Position numbers and translations under genes: made by a program | Shown: in pieces, positions 42,142 through 50,811 of the stretch | Numbering within the stretch: position 1 is the first letter of the stretch | Layout: the number at the start of each line of letters is the position of its first letter | The notes under the pieces: model-generated | What the model saw: the letters and a program-made list of their open reading frames with translations, nothing else | Database searches by the model: none | What the model was told of the DNA's origin: nothing | From: a virus | IMG/VR virus record: IMGVR_UViG_3300044613_004618 | Span: 1-64,000 of that record | DNA: 64,000 nucleotides | Direction: 5' to 3' (one strand)

Positions 42142-42199
42142 GGACAAACTCGATTTTGACCGGCAAGCAACCAGCCCAAAATTGTGGTTCGTCACCGCG

Positions 42200-42247
42200 A
42201 CGCCGGAACTGCCGCAACAGGTTTTGCAGCTCTTCTGGCTCTGGTAA
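42200..42247 (+). pseudogene. Duplicated 3' end of the 41292 membrane-protein gene
   Basis: In frame, this stretch reads TPELPQQVLQLFWLW and a TAA, nearly the same as the end of the gene at 41292. The frame upstream is open to about 42092 but has no ATG or GTG start, and its sequence is unrelated to that gene. It is therefore a remnant of the duplication and not a gene. Confidence 0.6.
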
Positions 42248-42292
42248 CTGTTTTTCCCGTCTCGTAACTGTTTTTGGAGGCTTGCATGCCCG
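42200..42292 (+). repeat. Imperfect direct repeat, copy 2
   Basis: Second copy of the 41502 repeat, ending at the ATG of the cupin gene. Confidence 0.85.
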
Positions 42293-42711
42293 CTCCCGCC
42301 GCCCGGTTCATTCTCAACGTCGAGCAGCGCGTCTACGTGGAAAAGTCCTGGGGCCACGAGGATTGGATCTATAACGGCCGGTATTGCGGCAAGAAGCTCC
42401 ACGTCAAAAAGGGCAAATCCTGCTCGTTTCACTATCACCGGGTGAAGGACGAGGTGATGTACCTCGAGTCTGGTAAAATCCTGCTTACGTACGGCTGGGA
42501 CGAGGACCTGGCGCATGCGGCGCAGATCACCCTGACGCCCGACATGGCCTTCCACATTCCGCCCGGGATGTGGCACCGCTTCGAGGGCGTAGAAGAGTCA
42601 GTGATCACGGAGTTCAGCACGCATCACAACGACAAGGACGTGGTGCGCGCGGGCAAAGACGGCACGGAGGCCGCCGACGATGAAGACGCGGACGAAGAAG
42701 GCGGCAGTTAG
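42286..42711 (+). CDS. Cupin-fold sugar isomerase/epimerase-like protein
   Basis: 141 residues. KSWGHEDWIYNG, then KKGKSCSFHYHRVKDEVMYL and IPPGMWHRFEG give the two cupin motifs with metal-binding His/Glu. The layout follows the C-terminal cupin of mannose-6-phosphate isomerase/guanylyltransferase. The C-terminus is acidic (DDEDADEE). It could feed a sugar into the glycan pathway at 47-58 kb; activity unproven. Overlaps the next gene by 32 bases. Confidence 0.68.
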   Translation: MPAPAARFILNVEQRVYVEKSWGHEDWIYNGRYCGKKLHVKKGKSCSFHYHRVKDEVMYLESGKILLTYGWDEDLAHAAQITLTPDMAFHIPPGMWHRFEGVEESVITEFSTHHNDKDVVRAGKDGTEAADDEDADEEGGS

Positions 42712-45613
42712 TTCGGCCCTGGCGTTTGGCGCCAAGCTCGCGTTCGACCTAAAAGATCCGCTGTCGATGGGCGGCTCCGCCAAGCCGCCCGCTCCGGCCG
42801 TGCCCAAGTTGCCGCTTTTAAGCGCTGGGGCTGGCCCGGCTCCACGCACGCCACTGCTGAGCGTGCCCGACCCTCGGCTTTCGGCGCCAAAGCCGATGGC
42901 TGCGCAGCCGACGTTCACGCCAACCGTGAGCGGCCTGAGCACTCCGCAGTTAAAGCCGCCTGCTCCGGCAGCTGCTTCTGCGCCACCGCCGCCCAGCAAG
43001 TTGCCAATCGACCTGGAGCGCAAGCTTCGGCAAAGCGCGGTTGATGAGGAGCAAACGCGGCTTCGCCAGCGCGAACAGATGCAATACGGCGACTGGTGGG
43101 GCGGCAAGAATCAGTCACCGACCGGCCGGTTTGTCGGCGAGCGCGTCATGTATCCGGCTGTTACTAGCGCAGCCGACGTTGCCAATCGAACGTATCTCAC
43201 CGGCAAGAACATGGCGCTGCGCGGAGCTTCGCTGGGCGCTGGGATCAACGCCGGGGTCGGGCAAATCGGCAAGTTCGTAACTTCTCCCTGGAGTGCGCCC
43301 CAGCCGCTCAACCCGCAGGAGCAAGCCGACTACAAGCAGCTTCAATCTGTTTTGACTTTGGGTAACCGAGCGCTCACGCCGGAAGAACTTGCCCGAAGCG
43401 CCGACTACGACAAGCGTCAGCGCGCTTTCGAAGCCGAACGCGAGCGCCAGGATTACTGGGACACCTACTCAACGCGCTCCATCAACGACATGGACAAGAT
43501 GGACGCGACGGGGCGCGAGACCACGCGAATGATTGAAGAGGGCATTGCGCCCAACGCGCCGCGTGTTGAGACGGTGACTGGCCCGGGCGGTCAGCAGCAG
43601 GTCGTCGTCCATAACGAAGAGCCGATCAACCAGCTGCAGCGCGAGCTCACCGAAGCCGCAGGGCCAAACTCGCTGGCGAGCCGCATCGGCAACGTTTCTT
43701 ACGGCGTGGGCGACTTTGCCATGCAGCAGGTGCCCACAGCGGTCGCCACGGCTGGCCTTGGCACGACGCTGGGCGCGCTGGGCAAGGTCGCGCCGCGTGG
43801 CGGGCAATTGCTCCAAACGACCGGGCAGATGCTCAACCCGGCGATGGGGCAGCTGTTTCCCAACACGGCTTCTCGGATCGGCGCTGGAGTTGGCATGGGC
43901 ATCGGGGCGTACAACGCCGCCGACGACATCGCCAACGCTCAGACGCGCGAAGAGCAGATCGCCGCCGGACAGGGACTGGGCAGCAACCTGCAGCTTGGCG
44001 CGTTTGGTGGCGGCATGATTGGCGCCGGTGTGCCCGCGCTCGCCCGCGGTTACGAGCGGATGATGTACCCCAACGCTTCGGCGGCACTACCGGCTGTCTC
44101 GCCGACGATGGCGCCCGCTGTAGCCGAGGCTGCGCCAGCTACCGGCGGCCTGGCGTCCACGGCGGGCACGTACGGCACGCAGTTCGGCTCGGCAGTTGCC
44201 GCAGGCGCTGTCGAGGGTACCCGGGCTGGCGAAGGCGCTCGCAACGACTTTGTGACGCAGCAAGTGCAGCCCAGCGAGCAAGTCGCGATCGAGCAGGGTC
44301 AGGCGCTCCAGACGGGCGACACTTCCGGACTGGGCCAGCTGAACCCCGACCGGCTGCCGCAGGCTTTTCACGCCGACGCCGCTCGCGTCAATGCTGGCTT
44401 TGGCACCGGCCAGGTTGGCTCGCCTGCGGTGGTGCGGCCGGGTGAAACCGAAGGCGAGTACAAGGCCGTACCGACGCTCCAGGACAGCGATTTCTTCCGG
44501 TACGCCCAGGAGCAGGCCTTTACGCCAGAGGGGCAAGCCGGGCCGCTGGAGACGCAGGCCGCGCAGGCGGGCCAGTCGGCATTCGACACAACGCTGGCCG
44601 CAACCGGCAGCCGCGCCCAGGCGGACCAGGCCCGAGAAGTGGCGTACAAGGACACGTACGTCAAGTCGTACCAGGCGGACCAGCAGGCGCAGTTCGATAC
44701 GAGTCGCGAGGAGTTTGAAAAACTCATCGCCGCCCCAGACGCCGATCCGGCAGCGGTCAATGACCAATTCGGCAAAACGGTAACGCACCTGCTTCGCGCT
44801 AACCCCGACAAAGCCGAAGAAGCCAAGAAGTTTGTCGAGGATGCGCAACGGCGCGCCAGCGGCGATGAGGCGCCGCCTGATCCGCAGGCGCAGGCGTTTG
44901 AAGAAAAAACGCGCGAAAATTATGTAGCCCAGGCCGCCGCGGTCTCGCCGCCGCCCCCTGCAGCGCAGAACAACCCGCAAAGCTTTGGTGCCTTTACGGG
45001 CGGGCTCATTGAGTCTTTCAACAACCTGCCCACCGAGGCAAAAGCAGCCATCGGTATCGGCCTGCCGCTCGCACTGGTCGGCATGATGATGAACTCGGGC
45101 GACGAGGGCAGCGGGCTTGGCGGGATTCTTTTGAGCTTGCTTGGCCTGAGCGTAGCCGGTGTTGGTGCGGCTGGTTCGGGCATGCTGGGCGACAACGCGC
45201 AAAAGATGGTGGGCGGCGGCATCAAGAGCCTGGCCGGGATGTTTGGCGCACAGGTTCCCGAAAAGCAGGATCTCTCGGCGCTGCTGAGCCAGGACGTCGT
45301 CGCCGACGTCAACAAGCAGGTTGGCGCAGGTGGCGGCTGGATGGACAAGATTCGCTCGGCGGCAGGCGCAGCCATGAACCCCGAGGCAGCCAAGGCCAAG
45401 CTGCAGCAGGTCGAGCAGCTCAAAAAGCTCACCAGCCTGCCAAGCTTTATTGCCGTCCCCCTACTCCGTGAAATCGACCCCCAGAACATCAAGACGACCG
45501 AGCAGGCGCAGTTGGCCTACAACAACGCCATGCGTCTGCGCCGCGCGCTAGACAACCCTGAATCCCCCCTGGCGCAGGCGGTGGCAACCGGCCAGGCCGC
45601 GTTTGGAAGTTGA
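42680..45613 (+). CDS. Large Ala/Gly/Pro-rich virion protein, 977 residues
   Basis: Near the N-terminus SSALAFGAKLAFD is a variant of the EFGEKLA peptide of the 17-21 kb proteins. Then a Pro-rich linker (25-105), helical and Gly-rich parts, a domain around TEGEYKAVPTLQDSDFFRY (about 590), a charged helix and C-terminal membrane-like segments (AAIGIGLPLALVGMMM; ILLSLLGLSVAGVGAAGSG). It is probably an internal or ejected virion protein, possibly with a lysozyme-like or fibre role I cannot identify. Confidence 0.6.
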   Translation: MKTRTKKAAVSSALAFGAKLAFDLKDPLSMGGSAKPPAPAVPKLPLLSAGAGPAPRTPLLSVPDPRLSAPKPMAAQPTFTPTVSGLSTPQLKPPAPAAASAPPPPSKLPIDLERKLRQSAVDEEQTRLRQREQMQYGDWWGGKNQSPTGRFVGERVMYPAVTSAADVANRTYLTGKNMALRGASLGAGINAGVGQIGKFVTSPWSAPQPLNPQEQADYKQLQSVLTLGNRALTPEELARSADYDKRQRAFEAERERQDYWDTYSTRSINDMDKMDATGRETTRMIEEGIAPNAPRVETVTGPGGQQQVVVHNEEPINQLQRELTEAAGPNSLASRIGNVSYGVGDFAMQQVPTAVATAGLGTTLGALGKVAPRGGQLLQTTGQMLNPAMGQLFPNTASRIGAGVGMGIGAYNAADDIANAQTREEQIAAGQGLGSNLQLGAFGGGMIGAGVPALARGYERMMYPNASAALPAVSPTMAPAVAEAAPATGGLASTAGTYGTQFGSAVAAGAVEGTRAGEGARNDFVTQQVQPSEQVAIEQGQALQTGDTSGLGQLNPDRLPQAFHADAARVNAGFGTGQVGSPAVVRPGETEGEYKAVPTLQDSDFFRYAQEQAFTPEGQAGPLETQAAQAGQSAFDTTLAATGSRAQADQAREVAYKDTYVKSYQADQQAQFDTSREEFEKLIAAPDADPAAVNDQFGKTVTHLLRANPDKAEEAKKFVEDAQRRASGDEAPPDPQAQAFEEKTRENYVAQAAAVSPPPPAAQNNPQSFGAFTGGLIESFNNLPTEAKAAIGIGLPLALVGMMMNSGDEGSGLGGILLSLLGLSVAGVGAAGSGMLGDNAQKMVGGGIKSLAGMFGAQVPEKQDLSALLSQDVVADVNKQVGAGGGWMDKIRSAAGAAMNPEAAKAKLQQVEQLKKLTSLPSFIAVPLLREIDPQNIKTTEQAQLAYNNAMRLRRALDNPESPLAQAVATGQAAFGS

Positions 45614-45648
45614 ACTGCTAAACTAGGAAAGTCTACGGAGAATAACGC

Positions 45649-46209
45649 ATGAACATTCGCGACATCTACACACAGTGGGTTGAGAAGCAGGCCGCCGTGG
45701 AGCTCACCATGAAGGCCGCGCGCTGCTGGTCCGGCTACGAGCCGGTGCCGGGCAAGGCGCCCTACAGCGAGGATTCGTGCCGCCCGGTCGGCAGCAAGAA
45801 GAAAAAGAAGGAAGAAAAGAAAGCGGCCAACTCGACATTTCCGGCGCAAACCGCCCGGCCCAAGATGCTTCAGATGCCGCCCAAGCCCGCCCCGGCCCCG
45901 GTGGCCAAGCGCACCGCGCCGCCGGGCTTTCAGTACCACTCGCCCGGCCAGGCGGCGATGCAGCAGGAGCAGGCCCGCGAAAAAACCACGCCCGCGCCGA
46001 TCAACGCAATGGTCAAGACCCAGTCGGTCCGTGACGCCGTGAAGTGGGCCGCCAGTTCGGTCTACAAGCTCACTGAGAAGAAGGAAGAACCGGTGGTCGA
46101 CGGCGCCAAGCCTTCCAGCGAGAGTTCGAAGCAGGTCGAGGTAAAGCGCCCCGAGCCCAGCAAGAGCGAAGACCTCCGCCCCGAGGAAGCCCAGCCGAGC
46201 AAGTCGTAA
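45649..46209 (+). CDS. Basic linker protein with GYEPVPGK motif
   Basis: 186 residues, ATG behind GGAG. RCWSGYEPVPGKAPYSEDSC (about 24-43) is a short motif I recognise from many phage and some large-virus proteins; its role is unknown. A Lys-rich stretch (GSKKKKKEEKKAAN) and a long low-complexity Pro/Lys/Glu tail follow. It looks mostly disordered, perhaps a virion or DNA-associated protein. Confidence 0.55.
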   Translation: MNIRDIYTQWVEKQAAVELTMKAARCWSGYEPVPGKAPYSEDSCRPVGSKKKKKEEKKAANSTFPAQTARPKMLQMPPKPAPAPVAKRTAPPGFQYHSPGQAAMQQEQAREKTTPAPINAMVKTQSVRDAVKWAASSVYKLTEKKEEPVVDGAKPSSESSKQVEVKRPEPSKSEDLRPEEAQPSKS

Positions 46210-46220
46210 TAGATATCTTT
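46209..46220. repeat. WWWGATATCWWW site 21
   Basis: ATAGATATCTTT at the stop of the 45649 gene, 40 bases (core) before phoH-like start. Confidence 0.85.
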
Positions 46221-46251
46221 CCCGACAGCCACGGAAAGGAACCCGGGCGTT

Positions 46252-46968
46252 ATGCGGAAGAAACCAGAGCGGGCCGCGGAAAAGAAAACCGCTGAAAAAG
46301 CCCGCCGCCGACAAGAGCGCCAGGAAGTCCGCGAGCAGCAGGTTCGCCAACCGCTCGAGATCACCTGGCGCACTCCGGCCCAGAAGTCGGCCTGGGCCGC
46401 GCTTGAAAGCAATCTCGTCACGTTTCTTCTGGGTTCCGCCGGTTCTGGCAAGACGTTTCTGGCGATGGCGTACGCGATCAACGCCGTCCTGACCAAGCAG
46501 GCTGAAACGATCATTCTGACGCGGCCGATCGTCGAGGCGGGCGAGAAGTTGGGTTTTCTTCCCGGCACGTTTGGCGAGAAAGTCAACCCGTACATGCAGC
46601 CGCTGTACGACGCCATGGACACGCTGGTCGGCAAGCAATCGGCCAAGCGTGAGGTCATCAACAAGGCCGTGGTGCTGGCGCCCTTGTGCTACATGCGCGG
46701 CCGGACGTTCAACAACGCGATCTGCGTGTTCGACGAGGCGCAGAACGCCACGTACACCCAGCTCAAGCTCTTCCTGACGCGCTTTGGCGAGAAGAGCAAG
46801 ATGATCATCACGGGAGACCCGCAGCAGAGCGACCTGCCGTTCAGCCCGCCGCCGCTTCGCGAGGTGGTCGGTAAGCTGGAGAAGGCGCGCAACATTGCGG
46901 CCGTGCAGTTTGCCAACTCCGACGTGGTGCGGCACCCGATCGTGACGACCATCCTGGAGCGGCTGTAG
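46252..46968 (+). CDS. PhoH-like ATPase
   Basis: 238 residues. After a basic N-terminal helix (1-35), Walker A is GSAGSGKT (61-68), RPIVEAGEKLGFLPG follows (91-105), Walker B is ICVFDEAQN (157-165) and the sensor is TGDPQQSDL (187-195), the order of the PhoH family. PhoH proteins are common in phages, and RNA-helicase/nuclease-linked roles are proposed. A GATATC site lies 40 bases upstream. Confidence 0.9.
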   Translation: MRKKPERAAEKKTAEKARRRQERQEVREQQVRQPLEITWRTPAQKSAWAALESNLVTFLLGSAGSGKTFLAMAYAINAVLTKQAETIILTRPIVEAGEKLGFLPGTFGEKVNPYMQPLYDAMDTLVGKQSAKREVINKAVVLAPLCYMRGRTFNNAICVFDEAQNATYTQLKLFLTRFGEKSKMIITGDPQQSDLPFSPPPLREVVGKLEKARNIAAVQFANSDVVRHPIVTTILERL

Positions 46969-46974
46969 TTTCGC

Positions 46975-47002
46975 TTGACGCTCCTCGTGCGGGGGATAGA
47001 CT
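46975..47002 (+). promoter_or_regulatory. Sigma70-type promoter
   Basis: TTGACG (46975-46980) and TAGACT (46997-47002) are separated by 16 bases, 33 bases before the ATG at 47035. The best match to a host housekeeping promoter in the window. Confidence 0.6.
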
Positions 47003-47034
47003 GCCGCTTTTGGTGTTTTTCCACGAGGGGCAGC

Positions 47035-47607
47035 ATGCACACAACCACGATTGCCGAGCAGCTCGAAATCCACTTGCCGGTTTCGGATTTTCATTACGCC
47101 AGCGCCGCCGCGGTCGAGCGGATGGCCGACTCGCAGCGCCAGGACCTTAACCACGCCAAGTCGATTTCGCGCACGCTCGACACGCGCCTGATCGAGGAAG
47201 TGGTCGGGTGCTCCGCGGAGATTGCGTTCGCCCGGATGTGTGGCGACGACAGCCACGAGCTTCCCATCAACACGTTTCACGTCGCAGCCGACTACGGCGC
47301 AGACATTGAAATTCGGGCTAGCAACAACCCGGTGGCACGGTTGATTATTCGGGATGACGAGCCCCGCGACCGCCGCTACGTGTTCTTCACGATTCAATTT
47401 GCGGGCACGGTTGTCAAAGCTTTTCCCGAAGGATGGCTGTACGGTCACGAGGCTATCAAAACCAAGTACCGCGACAATCCGCATGACGCCCGCGAATCGT
47501 ATTTCGTGCCCAAGGCCGATTTGCGGCCCATGAGTACACTAGAGCTTTACCGCGCCGACGGGACGCGCGTAGAGCTTCCGACCGGTTATCTGGACTGTCG
47601 CAAGTAA
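47035..47607 (+). CDS. Phage protein with possible PD-(D/E)xK nuclease core
   Basis: 190 residues from the ATG behind GAGGGG. VGCSAEIAFARMCG, DYGADIEIRAS and RLIIRDDEPRDRRYVFF have the spacing of an E, D-(x)n-ExR core as in restriction-endonuclease-like folds. SYFVPKADLRPM ends the conserved part. I recognise the layout from phage hypotheticals with no described function. Nuclease activity is inference. Confidence 0.5.
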   Translation: MHTTTIAEQLEIHLPVSDFHYASAAAVERMADSQRQDLNHAKSISRTLDTRLIEEVVGCSAEIAFARMCGDDSHELPINTFHVAADYGADIEIRASNNPVARLIIRDDEPRDRRYVFFTIQFAGTVVKAFPEGWLYGHEAIKTKYRDNPHDARESYFVPKADLRPMSTLELYRADGTRVELPTGYLDCRK

Positions 47608-47608
47608 C

Positions 47609-48322
47609 ATGCTGCGCCCGCAAGTCTACTGGCACCTCTGGCATCCCAATGGCTCGAACATCGGGCAGTTGCTGCTGGCTGAACAGGCTCTGGCGCTTGA
47701 GGAATCGGGCCTGGCCGAGGCCGCCGATGTGCATCTCTCGGTGGTCGGCCCGCCACTCGTTGTAGACGACCCGTACACGTGCGCCAAAGACGCCAACTAC
47801 CCGAGCGGTCCTGGGTTTGCCGCGGATTATCCTTGGCTCAAGCATGTGCGCGTCCACGGCCCCGAGGCCGACGGGCTGTATGAGGGCGTGACCTTGGAAG
47901 CCCTGTGGTTAGCCGCCCAGACCTCAGATCCAAAGACCCCTTTTCTCTATTTCCACGGCAAGGGCGCGTCCAACATGACCCGCTGCCGCAATCGCTGGCG
48001 TCGGTTTATGGAGCACTTCTGCATCGCACGATGGCGCACGGCTGTGGCCGTGCTCGAGCAATACGACACGTACGGCACCTTGTGGTACCCTCATCCGCCC
48101 CACTACTCTGGCAATTTTTGGTGGGCAACGGCGGGTTACCTGGCTAGTTTGTACCACCCCATTCACGACCAGCACCCCGAAAACGTCCAGGGGCGCTTCA
48201 AGTACGAAGCCTGGTTGTGCGCCAATCGACCGCGTTCTTTCAACGCGTATGACGACAAGCAAGACCATTACGCTGTGCCGTTGCCGCCCCCCTCGGAATG
48301 TATGGCGCGTATGCCAAACTGA
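47609..48322 (+). CDS. Glycosyltransferase-like protein
   Basis: 237 residues. FLYFHGKGASN, RRFMEHFCIARWRTAVAVLE and HYSGNFWWATAGYLASL are the landmarks of a family found in capsule and O-antigen loci and in large viruses, which appears glycosyltransferase-related. No DxD is obvious. First gene of the glycan locus, one base after the preceding stop. Confidence 0.55.
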   Translation: MLRPQVYWHLWHPNGSNIGQLLLAEQALALEESGLAEAADVHLSVVGPPLVVDDPYTCAKDANYPSGPGFAADYPWLKHVRVHGPEADGLYEGVTLEALWLAAQTSDPKTPFLYFHGKGASNMTRCRNRWRRFMEHFCIARWRTAVAVLEQYDTYGTLWYPHPPHYSGNFWWATAGYLASLYHPIHDQHPENVQGRFKYEAWLCANRPRSFNAYDDKQDHYAVPLPPPSECMARMPN

Positions 48323-48569
48323 GCCGCGACGTTACCTTTGTTGCGTAGCCAGCGCGGTAGTTGCGCGATATTTCGGAGCCGCATAGACTTTTCGAAATGG
48401 TTCATACCCCACACGGAGGGCACACGCGGGAAAGTCGCAGGGAGGCGGTTCGACATCGGCTGCATTCGCTTCATGCGGCCGCGCCGAGTCGAAAAGAGTA
48501 CTTGCGAAAGCGGTCTTCCGAACCGGGCCGTCTTTGCACTCCATCGGGCAGCCGGGGTGCCGGGATGCT

Positions 48570-48589
48570 GCGCAAAGATATCTTTGCGC
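48570..48589. repeat. 20-bp perfect palindrome centred on the GATATC motif
   Basis: GCGCAAAGATATCTTTGCGC reads the same on both strands and is not part of a gene. Confidence 0.9.
48574..48585. repeat. WWWGATATCWWW site 22
   Basis: AAAGATATCTTT at the centre of a 20-bp palindrome, non-coding. Confidence 0.9.
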
Positions 48590-48744
48590 GCTTAACGCTG
48601 GTAGCTGGGTTCCTAGCGCCGTCCGAGCGCGTCCTTCGCCCCTACGCAACACGAGCACAAGCGGGACACGAGCGGTCCTGCTGCCAGCGCCCAGCCCGCC
48701 TCGCACAAATAACCGCACAACGACGAGGGGCGACCCTCGCGCAA

Positions 48745-48771
48745 GCGCCCAAGGGACTGGGCGCGTTCTTT
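48745..48771 (+). terminator. Rho-independent terminator
   Basis: GCGCCCA/TGGGCGC stem with a 6-base loop followed by GTTCTTT. It ends 15 bases before the next ATG, so it would act on an RNA from the non-coding stretch or read-through from 48322. Confidence 0.65.
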
Positions 48772-48785
48772 GGGGCACGGAAACT

Positions 48786-49232
48786 ATGCACGGGCAGAAC
48801 CTTCCGCGCACGCCGCAAATGGTCGGCCAGGCGGGCGCGCACCACGCGGCAGCGCAGTTACTGAAACACGGGATTATTTCAGCGTTTCCCAACGTTGACG
48901 TGGGTTACGACCTGCTGACTGACGCAGGAGGTACGCTGCGGCGCGTCCAGGTAAAAACAGAGCTGGTTGGCGTGAAGGGGCGGCCCGAGTTGCGGCAGCT
49001 GCGATATAGTCTGCGTCGTCGCAAAGGCAAGAAATTGTCTCCCGAGGACACGACAAATCTGGACAAGCGCTACACAACAGACATGATTGACGCGATGATT
49101 TTTGTGACCTTCCGTCACGATACCTTGTTCATCGTACCGGCAGCGGAAATCGATTTCACGCGGGATTGGATTTATTACTCGCAACTGCACCTCTGGGAAA
49201 ACGCCTGGTGGGCGCTGACACAAGGAACGTGA
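48786..49232 (+). CDS. PD-(D/E)xK-like nuclease domain protein
   Basis: 148 residues. GQAGAHHAAAQLLKHG at the start, VDVGYDLLTDAGGTLRRVQV followed by KTE is the beta-hairpin with Asp and Q-x-K of the group-I-endonuclease/Holliday-resolvase-like superfamily. The remaining parts (DAMIFVTFRHDTLFIVPAAE) continue the core sheet. Such proteins cut or bind DNA. I start at ATG 48786; a long upstream extension is not supported. Confidence 0.62.
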   Translation: MHGQNLPRTPQMVGQAGAHHAAAQLLKHGIISAFPNVDVGYDLLTDAGGTLRRVQVKTELVGVKGRPELRQLRYSLRRRKGKKLSPEDTTNLDKRYTTDMIDAMIFVTFRHDTLFIVPAAEIDFTRDWIYYSQLHLWENAWWALTQGT

Positions 49233-49236
49233 AGGT

Positions 49237-50811
49237 ATGCGCATCCTGGCGCTGACTGTATCCGACCGGTTGTTCTTTTCCGGGACGCTGGCGGCGGTGA
49301 ATTCGCTGCTGCACTACACCCGAGATTGGCCCGCGGACTGGCAGTTGGACATCGCCGTCGTGTCGAGCGGCCATTACAACCAGGCCCTCACCGAGCAGCA
49401 GCGCGAGCTGCTCAAGCACGAGCGCATCCGGGTCTATGCGCACGAGTTCTTCCAGGCGCCGCAACGCGTACCCGGCGCGTGGCAGCTCAAGGCCTACGCG
49501 GCGCATGACCTGTCCTGTGAATATGATTTTCTGGTCGGGTTCGATTCCGATTTGGTGTTTGCCAGCGACGTGCGCGACGTGATTGCGCAGTGCCAGGCGG
49601 ACGGGAAGTTTCGGGGCGGCAAGGACGGCAACGGCGTTCGTTACGGCAAGGAATACGCGCCGTACGGCATCGCAGCGGGCGAGACCGGGCCGTACATGTC
49701 GACCTCGTGTTACTTTTGCCCGCTCACGCCGGAAAATCGCGAAATCCTGGCCGACTGGGCGCTCAAGACGAACCAGGCGGCATACGGCCCGCAGGCAGAG
49801 AAGCGCTATGTCGGCCACGGCGACCAGGGCGTGCTCAACTCGGTGATCTTCGCCCGCACGCGCAGCCAGAACGTGGAGCTGTTGCCCAACGAGACCTGGA
49901 GCCAGCACTGGCGTTACGAGAGCGACGTGGTGGCCTGGGATGGCGCGCAGTTGATCAACTACACCGCCCGAAAGTTGCCCATGCGCGCGCTGCATTGCGG
50001 CGGCAGCGACAAGTTTTGGGCGGCAGCTCACGCCGAAAAGCGGCTGGAGAAAGGCCAGAGCCAGCGCTGGGGTTATGCGCATTTCTTGCGCTTCTTGCAT
50101 TTTGGCGCGCTTTCGGTCTGGAAACGTGACCCGCTCCAGTACATCCCGGCCGAGCAGCAGCACCTGTTTCGGGACGCACTGAACTACTGGCCGCTCATGT
50201 TTGCATTGGCGCCCGAAGTGGCGGATTGCTGGGGCGAGCTTTCTCCGGCGTGGCTGTCGCGGGCGATCGAAGCAGGCAACATTCACCGGATGATGTCCTT
50301 GCATGCCGACGGTTCAGGCTCGATGAACCAGTACATCTCGCTGGCGCGGCGCGTGAAACACGGCGGCACGCTTGTCGAGGTCGGCTCGTACCTGGGCGGC
50401 TCCGCCGTCACTGTGGCCGCGGCGACGCGCGACCGGCAGCTGCGCGTGATTTCGGTTGAGTCCTTTGCGGGGAATCTCAACAACATGGTGGACGGGCACC
50501 CGCTGCCGTCAATCAACAGCTACGTGCGGCAGGTTAAAACCACGTTTCCGTTTCTGAATGTCGACGCTGTTCCCTTGCCCGGCGAGCTGGCCGTATCGCA
50601 GTTTGCCGACGGGTCGCTTGACATAGTTTTTATTGATGGCGACCATAGCACGCCCGCGGTGCTGCGCGACATCGATGTCTGGTGGCCGAAGGTTGCGCCG
50701 GGCGGAATCCTGGCCGGTGACGACTACGACTGGAAGACTGTCGCGGAAGCAGTGGCGCAGCGGTTCCCGACCGCAGAGCATCAGAGCTGTGTGTGGTGGA
50801 CACAAAAATGA
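49237..50811 (+). CDS. Glycosyltransferase-methyltransferase fusion
   Basis: 524 residues. N-terminal half (1-290): GT8-like transferase with FLVGFDSDLVF (DxD near residue 97-99), GHGDQGVLNSVIF and NYTARKLPMRALHC. C-terminal half (355-524): class I SAM methyltransferase with LVEVGSYLGGSAVTVA (SAM loop), VISVES, and DIVFIDGDHSTPAVLRDIDV with GGILAGDDY. A single chain could add and methylate a sugar. ATG behind GAAGG; ATGA overlap with the next gene. Confidence 0.8.
   Translation: MRILALTVSDRLFFSGTLAAVNSLLHYTRDWPADWQLDIAVVSSGHYNQALTEQQRELLKHERIRVYAHEFFQAPQRVPGAWQLKAYAAHDLSCEYDFLVGFDSDLVFASDVRDVIAQCQADGKFRGGKDGNGVRYGKEYAPYGIAAGETGPYMSTSCYFCPLTPENREILADWALKTNQAAYGPQAEKRYVGHGDQGVLNSVIFARTRSQNVELLPNETWSQHWRYESDVVAWDGAQLINYTARKLPMRALHCGGSDKFWAAAHAEKRLEKGQSQRWGYAHFLRFLHFGALSVWKRDPLQYIPAEQQHLFRDALNYWPLMFALAPEVADCWGELSPAWLSRAIEAGNIHRMMSLHADGSGSMNQYISLARRVKHGGTLVEVGSYLGGSAVTVAAATRDRQLRVISVESFAGNLNNMVDGHPLPSINSYVRQVKTTFPFLNVDAVPLPGELAVSQFADGSLDIVFIDGDHSTPAVLRDIDVWWPKVAPGGILAGDDYDWKTVAEAVAQRFPTAEHQSCVWWTQK

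Larger units (their letters stand above)
48323..48785 (+). other. Non-coding stretch with perfect palindrome and terminator
   Basis: About 460 bases without a convincing gene: open frames here have no ribosome site and rare-looking composition. It holds the 20-bp palindrome at 48570-48589, a small hairpin AGGGGCGACCCT at about 48726, and a terminator at 48745-48771. A small RNA ending at that terminator would fit. Confidence 0.6.

Noticed and set aside
42138-42374. 78-codon frame between the duplicated repeat and the cupin gene
   Set aside because: Frame differs from both the remnant and the cupin; no ribosome site and Arg/Ser-rich composition.
48361-48864. 167-codon plus-strand frame in the 48.3-48.8 kb gap
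   Set aside because: No ribosome site, Arg/Ala/Ser-rich composition typical of chance frames in GC-rich DNA, crosses a terminator and overlaps the better 48786 gene.
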